NCBI GenBank assembly: GCA_946481345.1
Contig: CAMLMY010000009.1
Span: forward strand, 1-64,000
Reading direction: 5' to 3'
Length of the DNA stretch: 64,000 nt
From: an uncultured Gilliamella sp.
Lineage (GTDB): Bacteria; Pseudomonadota; Gammaproteobacteria; Enterobacterales; Orbaceae
A program made the position numbers and the translations under genes. The notes under the pieces were generated by a model that was given only the letters and a program-made list of their open reading frames with translations, made no database searches and was not told the origin of the DNA. Below, in pieces: positions 46,069 to 55,925 of the stretch (positions within the stretch are counted from its first letter, which is position 1; each line of letters begins with the position of its first letter).

Positions 46069-47616
46069 TTATTTCACCATCAATTGACCCATCATACCCA
46101 GTGTTTCATGTTCAACTATGTGGCAATGATACATGCGTAATCCTGGCATATTTTGTTGAATTTTTATGGTGATTTTTTCATGTGGGCGCAGATTAATGGT
46201 ATCTTTTAATGCTGCATATTTAGGTGGATTCTTTTTACCATTTAATTCATGTGAAACGACGGTAAACTGTGCTCCATGTATATGAAAGTTATGATCCATG
46301 TGAGAGTTATTAAAAATTGTCCATTCTTCAACTTCATGAATTTTACTTTCTAAATCAATTCGTTGCATATCATGGCGTTTGCCGTTTATTAAAAATAGCA
46401 TCCCTCCTCGAGGTTCTTTTACATCCATAACTTCGGTATATTCAAGTGTTTTATGGGCAGTTGCTTGCCCTAATTTTGGCAATTCTCGTAACGTTGACGG
46501 TAAGGTTATAGGGGAGGATTCTGTCAAAGCTAATTCACCAAGTATGATATCTTGCTCTGGGGGGACATTGCCCATTTTTCCACGATGGTATCCAATTGAT
46601 TGTAAATATACTGTACCCGATTGTTTAGGAACAATAACCAATTCAGCGCGTTCAGCTGGTGATAATAATAGCGGTGAATTTAGTTGAACAGGTTTAGGCA
46701 TCAATCCTCCATCTGTGCCAACCAAGTAAACATCGCAGCCAGGAATTGATAAATTAAGATAACGGCCAGAACACGCATTCCAAATACGCACTCTAGTTGC
46801 ACTTTTTACGGTAATTTTAGGACGATAAGCACCATTAATTAATACAAATTGACCTTCGCGTCCATTCATCCAATCAACCATTGAATTATCGGCAATTTCT
46901 CCTTTATCGGTTAATTTTAAATCAGAAAAGAACCAGTTTTGTTCAGGAAAAGAGGCAAGTGGATCTTTTTTACTGCGTACAATAAACATTCCAGCTAATC
47001 CTCTTGCAATCTGTTCGGAAACGGTTTCATGCCCATGTGGATGGTACCAATATGTACCTGCATTGCCTTCTGGAATAGTAAATTCATAAGTTCGGCTACT
47101 GCCAGCAGGGATTTCGTCTTGTGGATTACCATCTTGATTGGATGGAATGAGTAAACCATGCCAATGTACCGTTGTGGCTTGCGGTATACTGTTTTTGACG
47201 GTTATTTTAACTTTATCGCCTTCGAAAGCTTCAATCGCAGGGCCCGGAATAGTGCCATTATATGCCCAAAATTCTGTTGTTAATTGTGGTGTTAATTTTA
47301 TTTTAACAGGTTTTGCTTCCAGATTTGCTTCGAATGTTCCTGGCTGGTCACTTGTATTTTTTAAACGAACTAACTCTGGTAAATCTTGACCTTGTGGTAA
47401 TGCTGAAGTAGGTAAAAGTTTTTGTGGCTTTTTGTTATGACTCATGTTCATATTCATATGTTCGTGGTGCATTCTATCCCCCTTTAGACATTCATCAGAA
47501 TTTGTTTCACACATGGTATTACTCATCGCAGAGTGATCCATTTTGGCAAAGGCTTTGGTAACGGCTAAACCACTTATAGCTGCAGTAAGATTTAATAAAA
47601 AAATTCGACGCTTCAT
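46069..47616 (-). CDS. Periplasmic multicopper oxidase, Tat-exported
   Basis: 515 residues. The N terminus 'MKRRIFLLNLTAAISG' is a twin-arginine signal. A Met/His-rich segment follows ('HHEHMNMNMSHNKK'). Copper ligands are complete: 'TTVHWHGLLIP', 'GTYWYHPHGHE', 'HNFHIHGAQF' and 'MYHCHIVEHETLGMM'. This makes it an active laccase-like oxidase, probably oxidising Cu(I) for copper tolerance (CueO/CopA-like). I start at 47616, with AAAGGA upstream, so the RR motif is N-terminal. A Cys-rich membrane protein gene lies upstream. Confidence 0.9.
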   Translation of the reverse strand: MKRRIFLLNLTAAISGLAVTKAFAKMDHSAMSNTMCETNSDECLKGDRMHHEHMNMNMSHNKKPQKLLPTSALPQGQDLPELVRLKNTSDQPGTFEANLEAKPVKIKLTPQLTTEFWAYNGTIPGPAIEAFEGDKVKITVKNSIPQATTVHWHGLLIPSNQDGNPQDEIPAGSSRTYEFTIPEGNAGTYWYHPHGHETVSEQIARGLAGMFIVRSKKDPLASFPEQNWFFSDLKLTDKGEIADNSMVDWMNGREGQFVLINGAYRPKITVKSATRVRIWNACSGRYLNLSIPGCDVYLVGTDGGLMPKPVQLNSPLLLSPAERAELVIVPKQSGTVYLQSIGYHRGKMGNVPPEQDIILGELALTESSPITLPSTLRELPKLGQATAHKTLEYTEVMDVKEPRGGMLFLINGKRHDMQRIDLESKIHEVEEWTIFNNSHMDHNFHIHGAQFTVVSHELNGKKNPPKYAALKDTINLRPHEKITIKIQQNMPGLRMYHCHIVEHETLGMMGQLMVK

Positions 47617-47750
47617 AATATTCCTTTCATCATTTTTAAGAAAAACAAGGACTGTTTCGTTATTAACGATAGAATTAATAACCAAAAACAGTCACTTTTG
47701 TGATAATTGCTTAAACTAATTTTTGTTGCCAATGCAACTGAATCATTTAA

Positions 47751-48125
47751 TTAAGCAACTTTTGGTGGTTTTAATTCAGGAATAAATTCTTTAAATTGTG
47801 GAGCAAAGTTATATGAAAGATATTGTTCACGGTGTGGTGAAAACTCAACATTCAATACAATATTTGGTATTAGCGTATTACAGAGTGAACAATGGTTAAA
47901 GACAGTACAATTTGATAAACATTCTGATTTTTTTGTTAAAACATAACAACTATCATGGTTATTACTGACTTTTAACATGGATGATCTATGTTGTGAAACC
48001 ACAGCAACAGGCAAAGATGAATTTATGATGATAGATAAATGTCTTATAGAATAAACAAATAGAAATAAAATTATTGCTACTATTGCAATAATATAGGTTT
48101 GTTTATGGATGAATCTTAATGACAT
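47751..48125 (-). CDS. Hypothetical membrane-anchored Cys-rich protein
   Basis: 124 residues. One transmembrane helix (about 10-30, 'YIIAIVAIILFLFVYS') is followed by a domain with 'CYVLTKKSECLSNCTVFNHC' and another Cys in 'SLCNTL', a C-x3-C-x5-C-x2-C cluster plus one more Cys. Such clusters can bind copper or zinc or form disulfides. It lies 134 bp upstream of the multicopper oxidase on the same strand, so a copper role is suggested. Start at ATG 48125, with GGTGAG upstream. No family recognised. Confidence 0.6.
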   Translation of the reverse strand: MSLRFIHKQTYIIAIVAIILFLFVYSIRHLSIIINSSLPVAVVSQHRSSMLKVSNNHDSCYVLTKKSECLSNCTVFNHCSLCNTLIPNIVLNVEFSPHREQYLSYNFAPQFKEFIPELKPPKVA

Positions 48126-48842
48126 GTAAAATCTCACCATTCATCAAGTGGATAATATATAAACTTATTTTACTTAAAAAAGCATCAGATTTATACCATT
48201 TTTACATATATTGAAAATGGTAATGACTCATAAAAAATAAAAATCCAATATATTTAAAATATTAATTGCAGTTTAGGATGAGCAGTTATTAACATTATCC
48301 ATACAGAAAACCATTATTAAGTGCTGAATCATTTATCAATGATCAACTATTTTTACAATCATTTGTATCGCATTGAAATTTATTTCATAGATTTGATGAG
48401 TTAGGGGGAGTAAATAATTTAATCTAAAAATTATGCTAACCAATAAACTTTCATTAAATTGCAATCTTTTTTAATAAGATAATTGTTATTAATAACTGAA
48501 ATAAATAATCGTATTTGTTAGGTAAAAACTGATTCATTTTTTTAAATGTTTCAATTGGTTTGTTGATTGTTATCGAAATGAATTAATGGATTTTTCATTA
48601 GTAAGAATGAATTTTAAAAGTTGTTATTTATAACAAAAAGAGGTGACTTATCACCACTAAATATTTATCAGTTAATTGATTTATAAATAAATTTTACAAA
48701 TGTTTTTTGATATTTTTAATCAAAATTACTATTAATAGTTATTGATTATAATTATTTGCACTATCTGCTTAAAATAATGGAGCTAATAATTAAGTGTTCT
48801 GTTATTATATTCGCCAATTACAATCATCAAAAAAATATTGAT
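48126..48842. other. Long AT-rich intergenic region
   Basis: About 715 bp, divergent promoters presumed. Two small hairpins stand out: TTGTTA/TAACAA at 48621-48636 and GGTGA/TCACC at 48642-48655. Otherwise only A/T runs and no gene-like frame. Confidence 0.45.
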
Positions 48843-49907
48843 ATGAAAATTCTCTTTGGTGTTCAAGGAACAGGAAATGGCCATGTCAGTCGTTGCCGAA
48901 CGTTAGCAAAAGCTTTAAAAGTAGCTGGTGCTGATGTTGACTATATTTTCAGCGGTCGTGATCCTAAAGACTATTTTGATATGCAAGCCTTTGGCAACTA
49001 TACTACTTATCGTGGTGTCTCTTTTGCAACAATGAATGGTAAAATCAACTTTCGTAAAACGGTACAACGAATTCGAGCTTTTCGACTCGTAAAAGATGTG
49101 CGTGAACTCGATTTATCAAAATATGATTGTATTATTAGTGATTTTGAGCCAGTTAGTGCATGGGCTGCTCACTATCAGCATCGAAACTGCTTAGGTATCA
49201 GTAATCAAGCTGTATGCCAATATCTAAAGCCTAAAGAATATGGTTTGATAGCGAATGTGATTATGAAGTATTATGCGCCTGTCACTAATCCTATTGGCTT
49301 ACATTGGTTTCATTTTGGGCATAAATTGATTCCGCCAATGATTGACACCTTTGACGTTACACCTACCGAAGATGGAAATATCATTGTTTATTTGCCATTT
49401 GAGGCATTAGATGAAATTGTACAATTGTTACAACAATTCCCAGATCATCAATTTATCTGTTTTCATCCAGATATAAAGCAACAGTCTCAACAAAAAAATA
49501 TCACTTTTCAACCTCTTGGTCGTGATAACTTTACCCATGCTTTAGTGAGTTGTTCTGGTATTATTTCCAACACAGGTTTTGCCCTAATTTCTGAAGCGTT
49601 AGTATTAGGTAAAAAGATTTTGACTAAGCCTGTATCAGGGCAATTTGAGCAAATCTATAATGCACAGTGTTTACACACTTTAGATATGGCTACTGTTATG
49701 GAGAATCTGAATAGTATTAAACTTAAGTATTGGTTGAGCTTACCTTCTCCTAAACCAACAATATATCCTGATGTAGCAACTGAATTAGCGAATTGGATAG
49801 TTTCCGGACAGACAGAGCCTTTACTTTCTCTAAGCCGTAGGCTTTGGAGTCAAACCATTTTTCCAGAAAATGTGAATCAACGAATTAAATCTTTAGGATA
49901 CGTGTAA
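48843..49907 (+). CDS. MJ1255/VC2487-type glycosyltransferase
   Basis: 354 residues with a GT-B-like build. The N-terminal '[23 protein letters not shown]' is the nucleotide-sugar glycosyltransferase opening seen in the MJ1255/VC2487 family. A C-terminal half has '[31 protein letters not shown]'-type donor-binding residues ending in 'GQFEQ'. The acceptor is unknown. I start at the Met before 'KILFGV', because the preceding 29 codons look non-coding. Ribosome site is poor. Five bases separate it from folA. Confidence 0.78.
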   Translation: MKILFGVQGTGNGHVSRCRTLAKALKVAGADVDYIFSGRDPKDYFDMQAFGNYTTYRGVSFATMNGKINFRKTVQRIRAFRLVKDVRELDLSKYDCIISDFEPVSAWAAHYQHRNCLGISNQAVCQYLKPKEYGLIANVIMKYYAPVTNPIGLHWFHFGHKLIPPMIDTFDVTPTEDGNIIVYLPFEALDEIVQLLQQFPDHQFICFHPDIKQQSQQKNITFQPLGRDNFTHALVSCSGIISNTGFALISEALVLGKKILTKPVSGQFEQIYNAQCLHTLDMATVMENLNSIKLKYWLSLPSPKPTIYPDVATELANWIVSGQTEPLLSLSRRLWSQTIFPENVNQRIKSLGYV

Positions 49908-49912
49908 TTACT

Positions 49913-50413
49913 ATGATTTTAAGTGTTATTGTTGCTATGGCACATAATCGTGTTATTGGCCTAAATAATCAAATGCCTTGGCATTTACCTGCTGATTTGG
50001 CATGGTTTAAAAAAAACACGCTCAATAAGCCTGTTATTATGGGGCGAAAAACGTTTGAATCAATTGGTAGACCACTTCCTAATCGTCACAACATTGTTAT
50101 TTCAAGACAAATAGAGCCAAGTGATAATAAAATTTCTAATGTAAGCAGGGTAAAATCGATTGATGAGGCAATATCCCTTGCCCAAGCGCAACAACCTGAT
50201 GAAGTTTTTATTATTGGCGGAGGTAATATTTATCAGCAAGTCTTGCCATTAATTGATCGGCTCTATTTAACGCATATTGATGCTGAATTGCAAGGGGATA
50301 CCTATTTCCCCGATTATTTACCCGAGCAATGGCAGGTAATTTATCAAGAAGATCACCAAGCCGATGAAAAAAATAGTTATCCATATCAATTTAAAATTTT
50401 ACAACGAAAATAA
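49913..50413 (+). CDS. folA: Dihydrofolate reductase FolA
   Basis: 166 residues. '[32 protein letters not shown]' region in parts: '[16 protein letters not shown]' with the catalytic acid, '[17 protein letters not shown]' for NADPH binding and '[14 protein letters not shown]'. It reduces dihydrofolate to tetrahydrofolate. It follows the glycosyltransferase closely, probably on the same transcript. Confidence 0.96.
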   Translation: MILSVIVAMAHNRVIGLNNQMPWHLPADLAWFKKNTLNKPVIMGRKTFESIGRPLPNRHNIVISRQIEPSDNKISNVSRVKSIDEAISLAQAQQPDEVFIIGGGNIYQQVLPLIDRLYLTHIDAELQGDTYFPDYLPEQWQVIYQEDHQADEKNSYPYQFKILQRK

Positions 50414-50426
50414 CGTGTAATGCATT

Positions 50427-50448
50427 ATCGCCACTTAAGCGTGGCGAT
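50427..50448. terminator. Bidirectional hairpin between convergent folA and relA
   Basis: ATCGCCAC and GTGGCGAT form a perfect 8-bp GC-containing stem with a 6-base loop in the 45-bp gap between the two stop codons. No T-tract, but the position favours a shared end. Confidence 0.7.
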
Positions 50449-50458
50449 TGATTAGTTG

Positions 50459-52717
50459 TTAGCTTTGAAAACGTTTGGCTTCAATAACATCGGGTAGTTG
50501 CTTAATTTTATTGAGTATACGATTTAAAGAATCCTGGTCAAAGATTTCCATATCTACTTCAATGGTCGCTAATTGTTGCTTCATATCAGAACGGCTTATT
50601 AGGCCAAGCACATTAACTTTTTCGTTAGCTAATATGGTGGTGATGTCTCTTAATAAACCGCTACGATCATTGGCAACGATTTGGGTAACCATGGTATAAC
50701 TTGAGTGAGTATTATCATTCCAAACGGCGTTAGTGATGCGTTCAGGAGCATGATTTTTTAATTCTTGTAACTGTTCGCAATCTGCTCGATGAATTGAAAT
50801 ACCGCGTCCTTGCGTTACAAAACCCGCAATAGGATCACCAGGGATAGGGCGACAGCAATTAGCAATGGTGTACATTAAGTTGCCGACACCTTCAATAATG
50901 ATTTCACTGCCTTTTTTATTACCCGCTTTGTTGCTATTCTTAGCTTGTGTAGTTGATTTTTGGGCAATTTGTTTTAAGACAGCCTCATCTTCTTGTTCCG
51001 CCGTCGGTTTATTAAATTGAGCATTAATAAAATTAACTAACTGGTTAATTCTAATATCACCACTGCCAATACCTGCAAGTACTTCGTCAAATGAGTGGGC
51101 ATTGTATTTATTGATGAGTATTTTTTCGACACTTTTTAAAGTAATATTTAACGGCTCAAGTTCACTTTGTAAAATTTGCTCGCCGGTGGCGATATTTTTA
51201 TCGCGATCTTGTTTTTTAAACCATGCCTGAATTTTAGCTCTGGCACGACTGCTGTTAACAAATCCTGTATTTGGATTCAGCCAATCGCGACTTGGATTAG
51301 GTTGCTTTTGGGTAATAACTTCAACTTGGTCGCCCATTTTTAAATTGTAGGTAAAAGGTACAATGCGACCACCTACTTTTGCACCAATACAACGGTGCCC
51401 GACATCACTGTGGATATGATAAGCAAAATCAAGCGGAGTTGAACCAGCGGGTAAATCCACGACATCGCCTTTCGGTGTAAAAACATAGACTCGATCATCA
51501 AAAATTTGGCTGCGTACGGCTTCTTGAATTTCACCACTTTCCGACATCTCTTGTTGCCAAGTTAGAAGTTTACGTAACCAAGAAATCCGCTGATCATAAG
51601 CAGTCATTTTATCGGTACTGCCTTCTTTATATTTCCAATGCGCAGCAACACCTAGCTCTGCGTCATTGTGCATTTGTTCTGTTCGGATTTGAATTTCAAT
51701 CGTTTTATGTTGTGGTCCATAAACAACCGTATGAATGGATTGATAACCATTAGGTTTTGGATTGGCAACATAGTCGTCAAACTCTTTGGCGATATGTTTA
51801 TAATGGCTATGAACGATACCTAAAGCGTTATAACAATCTTCAATACGATCGCAAATAATCCTTACTGCGCGAATATCATAAAGATCCTCAAATTGCAGAT
51901 GCTTACGCTCCATTTTGCGCCAGATACTATAAATGTGTTTAGGGCGACCATAAACTTCTGCACGAATATGATCTTTATTCATTAAATCTTGTAGATGTTC
52001 AACAAATTGATCAATATACAGTTCACGATCTAGGCGCTTTTCATGTAGCTTTTTAGCGATAAGGCGATATTCATCAGGATATAAGTAACGGAAACAAAAA
52101 TCTTCAAGTTCCCATTTGAGTTGACCAATACCTAGACGATTTGCAAGTGGCGCATAGATATTAAAACACTCTTTAGCCGCTAAAACCTGCTCTTCTTGTG
52201 GGGCTGAGATTAAATCTCGTAAATAAGTAATGCGTTCAGCTAATTTAATGACGACACTGCGAAAATCATTGACCATAGCTAATAACATGCGACGAATACT
52301 ATCAATTTGTTCCGTTGTCGCACTGCCATTACGAATTGCTCGTAAATGGCGAATTTCTTTCATTCTTACGATGCTGGAAATAATATTTGAAATTTCGCGA
52401 TCGAAATCTTCAGGAATATCTTCTCGACGAATAATTTTGGTATCAACAAAAGGAAGTAATAACGCAGCACATAGACTATTAATATCCATATTGAGCGTTG
52501 ATAAAATTTCGACCATTTCAATCGCATTTTGGAAGCAGTGGATCTGTTCTGGTGCACCGGCACTGTTTTCAAAACAAAAATCCCAAACTTCTTTGAACTT
52601 TTTATAAGAGGTCGGATTGGTTAATAATAATTCTTGACTGGTCCATCTTTCAATATCAAATTGTGCAAGAGAATAATGCTCTTCACTGTGTTGATGGGCT
52701 CCTCTAACTGATACCAT
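50459..52717 (-). CDS. relA: GTP pyrophosphokinase (ppGpp synthetase I) RelA
   Basis: 752 residues. The N-terminal pseudo-hydrolase domain lacks the HD pair ('ALLLPFVDTKII'), as in RelA and unlike SpoT. Synthetase motifs are present ('LYDIRAVRIICDRIEDCYNA', 'PNGYQSIHTVVYG'), then the TGS domain ('VFTPKGDVVDLPAGSTPLDF'), zinc-finger/helical part ('CCRPIPGDPIAGFVTQGRG') and a C-terminal ACT domain. It makes (p)ppGpp when uncharged tRNA reaches the ribosome. Position after rlmD matches E. coli; no mazEF follows. Confidence 0.96.
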   Translation of the reverse strand: MVSVRGAHQHSEEHYSLAQFDIERWTSQELLLTNPTSYKKFKEVWDFCFENSAGAPEQIHCFQNAIEMVEILSTLNMDINSLCAALLLPFVDTKIIRREDIPEDFDREISNIISSIVRMKEIRHLRAIRNGSATTEQIDSIRRMLLAMVNDFRSVVIKLAERITYLRDLISAPQEEQVLAAKECFNIYAPLANRLGIGQLKWELEDFCFRYLYPDEYRLIAKKLHEKRLDRELYIDQFVEHLQDLMNKDHIRAEVYGRPKHIYSIWRKMERKHLQFEDLYDIRAVRIICDRIEDCYNALGIVHSHYKHIAKEFDDYVANPKPNGYQSIHTVVYGPQHKTIEIQIRTEQMHNDAELGVAAHWKYKEGSTDKMTAYDQRISWLRKLLTWQQEMSESGEIQEAVRSQIFDDRVYVFTPKGDVVDLPAGSTPLDFAYHIHSDVGHRCIGAKVGGRIVPFTYNLKMGDQVEVITQKQPNPSRDWLNPNTGFVNSSRARAKIQAWFKKQDRDKNIATGEQILQSELEPLNITLKSVEKILINKYNAHSFDEVLAGIGSGDIRINQLVNFINAQFNKPTAEQEDEAVLKQIAQKSTTQAKNSNKAGNKKGSEIIIEGVGNLMYTIANCCRPIPGDPIAGFVTQGRGISIHRADCEQLQELKNHAPERITNAVWNDNTHSSYTMVTQIVANDRSGLLRDITTILANEKVNVLGLISRSDMKQQLATIEVDMEIFDQDSLNRILNKIKQLPDVIEAKRFQS

Positions 52718-52727
52718 AATTACTATC

Positions 52728-54056
52728 CTACTTCGTTAGCAGCAACATTGATTCAATGTGCTTAGTTTGTGGAAACATATCCAAAATAGCAACTTGAGCA
52801 ATTTTATATCCTTTATCAATAAATTGCTTACAGTCTCTTGCTAGAGTAGCAGGGTTGCACGAGATGTAAACAATCTTTTCGGGTGCTATCTTCACAATTT
52901 CTTCTGCAGCATTATAAGCGCCTGCTCTTGCAGGATCTAATAATACTTTTTCAAATGTAGCATGATTCCATGTGTTAAATTGCTGTTTATCATCTAAATC
53001 ATTGATTAAAAAATGTGTTTTAGCACAAATTTCTTTGTTATTTAATTGAGCATTGAATTTGGCTTTTTCAACCAGTGCACCGATGCCTTCAATCCCAGTA
53101 ACCGATTTACTTAATGTTGCCATTGGCAATGAAAAATTACCCATTCCACAAAATAGATCTAATACATTATCTGATGGTTTTAATGTTAACCATTCCAAAG
53201 CTTGATTAACCATTTTTTGATTAATTTTGCTGTTTACTTGAATAAAATCAAGTGGACTAAAAGTTAACTTTAAATGATTGATTAAATAATAGTGTTCTTT
53301 GTTTCCAGTGATATGGACTAACTCTTCACCATAAAAGTAGAGTGAAATGTTCTGCACTTGGGCAAACTGTTTCAATAACTCGGTATCTTGAGATGTCATT
53401 GGCAAGGTATGCCTTAATACAATAATCACACCACTATCAACGGCGATTAATTCAATGTGGCCGAGTGCTTTTTTTTGGGTAATTTGGCGTAAGCAATTTT
53501 GTAACGGGGCAAGTAATAAATCTAATTGTTCAACTAATATCGGACAATGCTCAATATTGATTATTTGACTTGATTCTGCTTGACGAAATCCAATAAATAA
53601 TTCACCTTTAACTAGATTGATTGCTAATCTTGCTCGCCTGCGATAATGGTAAGGTTGATCTGCAATAATTTGGGGTGAATCTTTAATAACACTAGCTAAA
53701 TTTTGTCCACTTTCTTTTTGTAATAAGTTAATAAGCGCCGAGTATTTGGCTTGCTGTTGTAAATGTGATGAGATATGTTGTAGTTCACAACCTCCACATT
53801 TTTGATAATATTCACATTGAGGTTTAACCCGTTCGTTACTTTGATTGTAATATTTTATGACGGTCGCTTTTGCGTAATTTTTTTTATCTTCGGTCAGCTT
53901 AATATCAACGGTTTCATCAGGCAAGGCTGACTTGATAAAAATTGTTTTTCCGTTATGGCTAGCAACGCCTTGCCCAAAGGCATCAAGCGAAGAAACGGTA
54001 ACGGTCAATTTTTGTGAGGTGAGCTTTTTTTTAGGTGGGGTGTAAAATTTAACCAT
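52728..54056 (-). CDS. rlmD: 23S rRNA (uracil-1939-C5) methyltransferase RlmD
   Basis: 442 residues. An N-terminal TRAM domain (about 12-68), the [4Fe-4S] cysteines Cys81, Cys87 and Cys90 ('CEYYQKCGGC') with a fourth in 'EHCPILVEQ', the SAM site 'VLDLFCGMGNFSLPMA', and the catalytic Cys in 'VYISCNPATLARD'. It methylates U1939. It lies 10 bp before relA and 17 bp after coaD in one transcription unit. Confidence 0.96.
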   Translation of the reverse strand: MVKFYTPPKKKLTSQKLTVTVSSLDAFGQGVASHNGKTIFIKSALPDETVDIKLTEDKKNYAKATVIKYYNQSNERVKPQCEYYQKCGGCELQHISSHLQQQAKYSALINLLQKESGQNLASVIKDSPQIIADQPYHYRRRARLAINLVKGELFIGFRQAESSQIINIEHCPILVEQLDLLLAPLQNCLRQITQKKALGHIELIAVDSGVIIVLRHTLPMTSQDTELLKQFAQVQNISLYFYGEELVHITGNKEHYYLINHLKLTFSPLDFIQVNSKINQKMVNQALEWLTLKPSDNVLDLFCGMGNFSLPMATLSKSVTGIEGIGALVEKAKFNAQLNNKEICAKTHFLINDLDDKQQFNTWNHATFEKVLLDPARAGAYNAAEEIVKIAPEKIVYISCNPATLARDCKQFIDKGYKIAQVAILDMFPQTKHIESMLLLTK

Positions 54057-54073
54057 AATCGTAAGTTTAAAAT

Positions 54074-54562
54074 CTAAGTAAGTCTTTGTAACAATTCTTT
54101 TTTAACATGAACAGGCACTAAATTGGTAATATTGCCACCATGGTAAGCCACATCTTTAACAATAGTTGATGAAATAAAGCCCATTGCAATTGATGGCATC
54201 AAAAATATAGTATCTAAATCTGGCTTTAATGCGCGATTCATTTCAGCTAATTGCCTTTCATATTCAAAATCATGCGTTGTACGCACACCACGAACAACTA
54301 CAGTCGCATTATGTGTTTGAGCAAAATTAGCCATTAAATTATCGAAACCAATCACTTCAACATTCAATAGGTGTTCAACCGCAGTCGAAGCTAAATTAAC
54401 TCGTTCTTCTAAGGTGAAAAGGGTATTTTTATTAGGATTTTCTGCAACTGCAACAATTAAACGAGGAAAAAGTAATGATGCTCGAGTAATGAGATCAATA
54501 TGCCCATTAGTAATTGGATCAAAAGTTCCAGGAAAGATAGCGGTTAAAGTTTTGCTTTTCAT
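54074..54562 (-). CDS. coaD: Phosphopantetheine adenylyltransferase CoaD
   Basis: 162 residues, a nucleotidyltransferase of the (T/H)xGH family: 'IFPGTFDPITNGHIDLI', then 'VVVRGVRTTHDFEYERQLAEMN' and 'FISSTIVKDVAYHGG'. It catalyses the fourth step of coenzyme A synthesis. It appears to head a coaD-rlmD-relA operon, an order different from E. coli, where coaD is with waaA. Confidence 0.96.
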   Translation of the reverse strand: MKSKTLTAIFPGTFDPITNGHIDLITRASLLFPRLIVAVAENPNKNTLFTLEERVNLASTAVEHLLNVEVIGFDNLMANFAQTHNATVVVRGVRTTHDFEYERQLAEMNRALKPDLDTIFLMPSIAMGFISSTIVKDVAYHGGNITNLVPVHVKKELLQRLT

Positions 54563-54726
54563 TTATTAGTTTATCCATTAGCAAAGATATGAATATCATA
54601 CCTAATTTTAGCTTGGATTGTTAGTAAACTAGCCAAAAATCTTGTTTAAATTTAGCGGTAATCTAAAATAAAGTAATTGAATATTGTTAACTTTAGAAGT
54701 TATTGATTGAAATAAAGGATATTGAA

Positions 54727-55791
54727 GTGATTAGACTAATTAAAAGGAGTATGATAATTCTTTTGTTAATTTTACCCTATACAGGTAGTGCTAGTATGAT
54801 CGAAAAAAGAGATCATTTGATCGGTTCTTATTATTTAGATGAAAATATTTTTATCAGAGAAGTTAAGGTAAAGGATAATAAACATAAACAAGAACCATTA
54901 TTATTAGTTCATGGTGCTCGAGTTGCAGGTATTGGTTCTTTTGATTTACCTGTTCAAGGGGGATCGTTAGCAGAAGATTTAGCTCAAGCTGGGTTTGATG
55001 TCTATATTATTGATTTACGAGGATATGGTAAATCGAGTCGTCCTAAAGAGATGTCTCGACCTGCAAGTGAATCTAAACCATTAGTCCGCACGCCCGCCGC
55101 AATTGATGATTTAAAGTGCGCTGTGAATCAAATATTAAAATGGACAGATTCCAAAAAAATAAATATTTTGGGTTGGGCTACAGGTGGTCATTGGGCTGCC
55201 GCCTATGCTGAGCAACATAGTGATAGTGTTAATAAGTTAATTATTTATAATTCATTATATGGTGCTGTTGACGATCATAAATTATTAGGTAAAGGCTCAG
55301 TATTTGAAGACAAATTAAATCCAAAACAATTCAATCACAGTATTGGTGGTTATCAATTAAATACTAAAGAAAGTTTGTTTCAGGCTTGGGATTTAAGTAT
55401 CCCTTTGGTTGAAAAAGATTTATGGCGGGATCCTTTAGTTGCTAATGCTTATGCTCAAGAGGCGATGAATTCTGATCCTGAATCTTTTTCTCATACACCT
55501 CCTCAATTTCGCTCACCAACAGGGACAATGGCAGATAGTTTTGAATTAGCTATTGGCCAAAAGCAGTGGCAAGCCAAACATTTATTGATGCCGATATTAG
55601 TTATTTTCTCGCAAAATGACTTTTGGAGCCGTAAAGCGGATGCTTTAGCTATTGTTAATGAAGCTAAGCAAGCACATTTGGTAGAAATACCCGATGGCAC
55701 ACATTTTGTGCATTTAGATCGTGCTGAAAAAGGGCGAAGTTTATTTGTTTCTTCTGTAGTTGATTTTCTTAATTCAGATAAATCAATTTAA
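54727..55791 (+). CDS. Alpha/beta-hydrolase fold protein with a substituted nucleophile
   Basis: 354 residues. A signal peptide is likely ('MIILLLILPYTGSAS'). The fold is clear: oxyanion region 'LLLVHGARVAG', 'VYIIDLRGYGKSSRP', and the late Asp and His regions ('VIFSQNDFWS', 'PDGTHFVHLD'). At the nucleophile elbow, where Ser is expected in G-x-S-x-G, the sequence is G-W-Ala-T-G (Ala codon at 55177-55179). It may be non-catalytic or use another mechanism. I start at GTG 54727, with AAAGGA eight bases upstream. A terminator follows. Exported; role unknown. Confidence 0.75.
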   Translation: MIRLIKRSMIILLLILPYTGSASMIEKRDHLIGSYYLDENIFIREVKVKDNKHKQEPLLLVHGARVAGIGSFDLPVQGGSLAEDLAQAGFDVYIIDLRGYGKSSRPKEMSRPASESKPLVRTPAAIDDLKCAVNQILKWTDSKKINILGWATGGHWAAAYAEQHSDSVNKLIIYNSLYGAVDDHKLLGKGSVFEDKLNPKQFNHSIGGYQLNTKESLFQAWDLSIPLVEKDLWRDPLVANAYAQEAMNSDPESFSHTPPQFRSPTGTMADSFELAIGQKQWQAKHLLMPILVIFSQNDFWSRKADALAIVNEAKQAHLVEIPDGTHFVHLDRAEKGRSLFVSSVVDFLNSDKSI

Positions 55792-55855
55792 AGAGTTTGT
55801 TATTTTGTTTTAATTATAAAAATCCAATAACAATTCGCCCATATATATTGTTTTT

Positions 55856-55887
55856 AAGGCTAAAAAGCCTTTACTCTATTTTTTTAT
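55856..55887 (+). terminator. Rho-independent terminator after the alpha/beta-hydrolase gene
   Basis: AAGGCT and AGCCTT pair around AAAA, then a short spacer and TTTTTTT follow. It is 65 bp past the stop. Confidence 0.6.
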
Positions 55888-55912
55888 GGATGAACACTAT
55901 GATCGTTCATCC
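55888..55912 (-). terminator. Hairpin downstream of galM
   Basis: GGATGAAC and GTTCATCC form a perfect 8-bp stem with a 9-base loop, 13 bp after the galM stop. No T-run on the minus strand; probably the 3' end of the lac-gal transcript. Confidence 0.55.
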
Positions 55913-55925
55913 GTAATTAGTTATC

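Noticed and set aside
50459-52717. Annotation of the ppGpp gene as spoT
   Set aside because: The HD hydrolase residues are missing and the neighbour is rlmD, both typical of relA.
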